Shown here one piece after another: positions 63,174 to 64,000 of a stretch of DNA of 64,000 bases. Below the pieces are notes generated by a model. It made no database searches. It saw only the letters and a list, made by a program, of their open reading frames with translations, and was not told where the DNA came from. The number at the start of each line of letters is the position of its first letter. The first letter of the stretch is position 1. The position numbers were made by a program, and so were the translations under genes. Source of the DNA: Paulownia fortunei (taxonomy: Eukaryota; Streptophyta; Magnoliopsida; Lamiales; Paulowniaceae); the NCBI GenBank assembly GCA_019321725.1, contig CM033115.1, forward strand, positions 17,370,673 to 17,434,672, read 5' to 3'.

Positions 63174-63185
63174 CTTTATAAAAAC
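63174..63185 (+). promoter_or_regulatory. TATA box of the DAHP synthase gene
   Basis: CTTTATAAAAAC is followed by a CT-rich leader (CCACTCTCTCTCCCC) and the ATG about 120 bp downstream; spacing and context fit a plant core promoter. Confidence 0.65.
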
Positions 63186-63301
63186 CCCTCCACTCTCTCT
63201 CCCCTTCTTCAGGTACCCACCTTATTTTTCTCATCAGAAAACAGAGGTACTACCTTCCTCATTCCACACATAATTGGCGCTCTCCACGCCTAACTGCCCC
63301 A

Positions 63302-63838
63302 ATGGCGCTCACTGCCCAAAACTCTCTTCTTCCCAACAAGTCTTCCCCCATTCCTCAAACCCATTCCCCTATCCACACCTCTCCTTCCTCTCTCACCATC
63401 AGATCCATCCTCAAACCCATTTCTGCCGTCCATTCCGCCGATTCTTCCAATCGCAAAGCCCCCATTGTCCCCGCCGCCGCCTCCACATCCTCCGCCTCTA
63501 CCGCCGGCCTTGAGACCAAGGTGACTCCCAAGAAATGGGCATTGGACAGCTGGAAGTCAAAGAAAGCGCTGCAGCAGCCGGAGTACCCAAATCCGGAGGA
63601 CCTCGAATCGGTGCTGAGGACCCTCGACGCTTTCCCTCCAATTGTGTTCGCCGGAGAAGCCCGAAGCCTGGAGGAGCGCCTGGGTGAGGCCGCCATGGGG
63701 AATGCTTTCCTCCTGCAAGGTGGGGACTGCGCCGAGAGCTTTAAAGAGTTCAATGCCAATAACATCAGGGACACTTTCAGGATCCTACTCCAGATGGGCG
63801 CTGTTTTGATGTTTGGTGGCCAAATGCCTGTCATCAAG
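63302..63838 (+). CDS. Chloroplast class II DAHP synthase (first exon, partial)
   Basis: 3-deoxy-D-arabino-heptulosonate-7-phosphate synthase joins phosphoenolpyruvate and erythrose 4-phosphate at the entry of the shikimate pathway in plastids. Exon 1 gives 179 residues. Residues 1 to about 65 are a Ser/Thr/Pro-rich transit peptide ([15 protein letters not shown]). The mature class II start follows: [19 protein letters not shown] (78-96), [17 protein letters not shown] (111-127), [11 protein letters not shown] (137-147, with the metal-binding Cys143) and FGGQMPVIK at the exon end. The donor at 63,839 (AAG|GTCTAA) matches the conserved position before VGRMAGQFAKPR in the family. The frame is open and codon use looks normal. 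The rest lies right of the window. Product amounts to roughly one third of the usual 520-540 residues. Confidence 0.95.
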
Positions 63839-64000
63839 GTCTAATTTTTATGCCTCCCCTATTTTTGCCGTCTTTTTCATGCGTCCGTTTGGGAAAGAAC
63901 AAAACATGGATTCTGGGTTTTTTTCCCCTTATTCTTCCCTTTTGGTGTTGACGCGATTTTAGCTTAGATTATGTGAATTTTGGAATCTGGGTATTGGCTA
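63839..64000 (+). other. Intron 1 of the DAHP synthase gene (partial)
   Basis: T-rich sequence with an in-frame stop (GTC TAA) directly after the donor; no acceptor appears before the window ends. Confidence 0.75.

Overview
This is a window of plant nuclear DNA, almost certainly from a core eudicot. It is AT-rich, has GT-AG introns, is full of (TA)n/(TG)n tracts, and encodes plant-specific families. An asterid, possibly Lamiales, is a guess from the feel of the proteins. Six protein-coding families can be recognised; gene density is low and roughly two thirds of the window is intergenic or repetitive.

Layout. (1) 1-3.2 kb, minus strand: the 5' part of a QUASIMODO2-type Golgi pectin methyltransferase gene running off the left edge. 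(2) 3.25-19 kb: long AT-rich intergenic DNA with a MITE, AT minisatellites and a GC-rich LTR-like remnant at about 12.8-14.6 kb. (3) 19.0-20.1 kb, minus: an intact two-exon WIP-type zinc-finger gene closest to TRANSPARENT TESTA 1. (4) 24.7-28.9 kb, minus: a multi-exon single-RRM RNA-binding protein gene, for which I propose a sixth coding exon at about 24.75 kb. (5) 29-39 kb: intergenic DNA with microsatellites and a 23-nt poly-C run. (6) 39.1-60.5 kb: a rearranged block described below. (7) 63.3 kb, plus: first exon of a plastid class II DAHP synthase gene running off the right edge.

The 39-60 kb block is the most interesting part. A unit holding a UGT85-like glycosyltransferase and an EXORDIUM-like (PHI-1 family) gene is present twice in tandem (about 39.87-44.85 kb and 44.85-56.63 kb); the junction falls inside the second UGT copy, at about 44,846. 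A third EXORDIUM-like copy lies in inverted orientation at 58.3-59.3 kb. Both UGT copies and all three EXORDIUM-like copies carry frameshifts or other lesions. The second unit is split by a 5.17-kb CACTA (En/Spm) transposon, delimited at 46,393-51,557 by terminal inverted repeats, subterminal TTAGCGACGA/TCGTCGCTAA arrays and a 3-bp GCA target duplication. It carries decayed transposase remnants. The uninterrupted first unit serves as the empty-site reference.

The genes do not form a functional cluster. QUA2 and EXORDIUM-like proteins are cell-wall related, and DAHP synthase feeds the shikimate pathway that supplies flavonoid precursors, which TT1-type factors influence, but nothing in the sequence suggests co-regulation. 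I found no tRNA, rRNA, CRISPR array or organellar insert, and nothing I can defend as a new biological system; the CACTA-split tandem duplication with paired pseudogenes is the best find.
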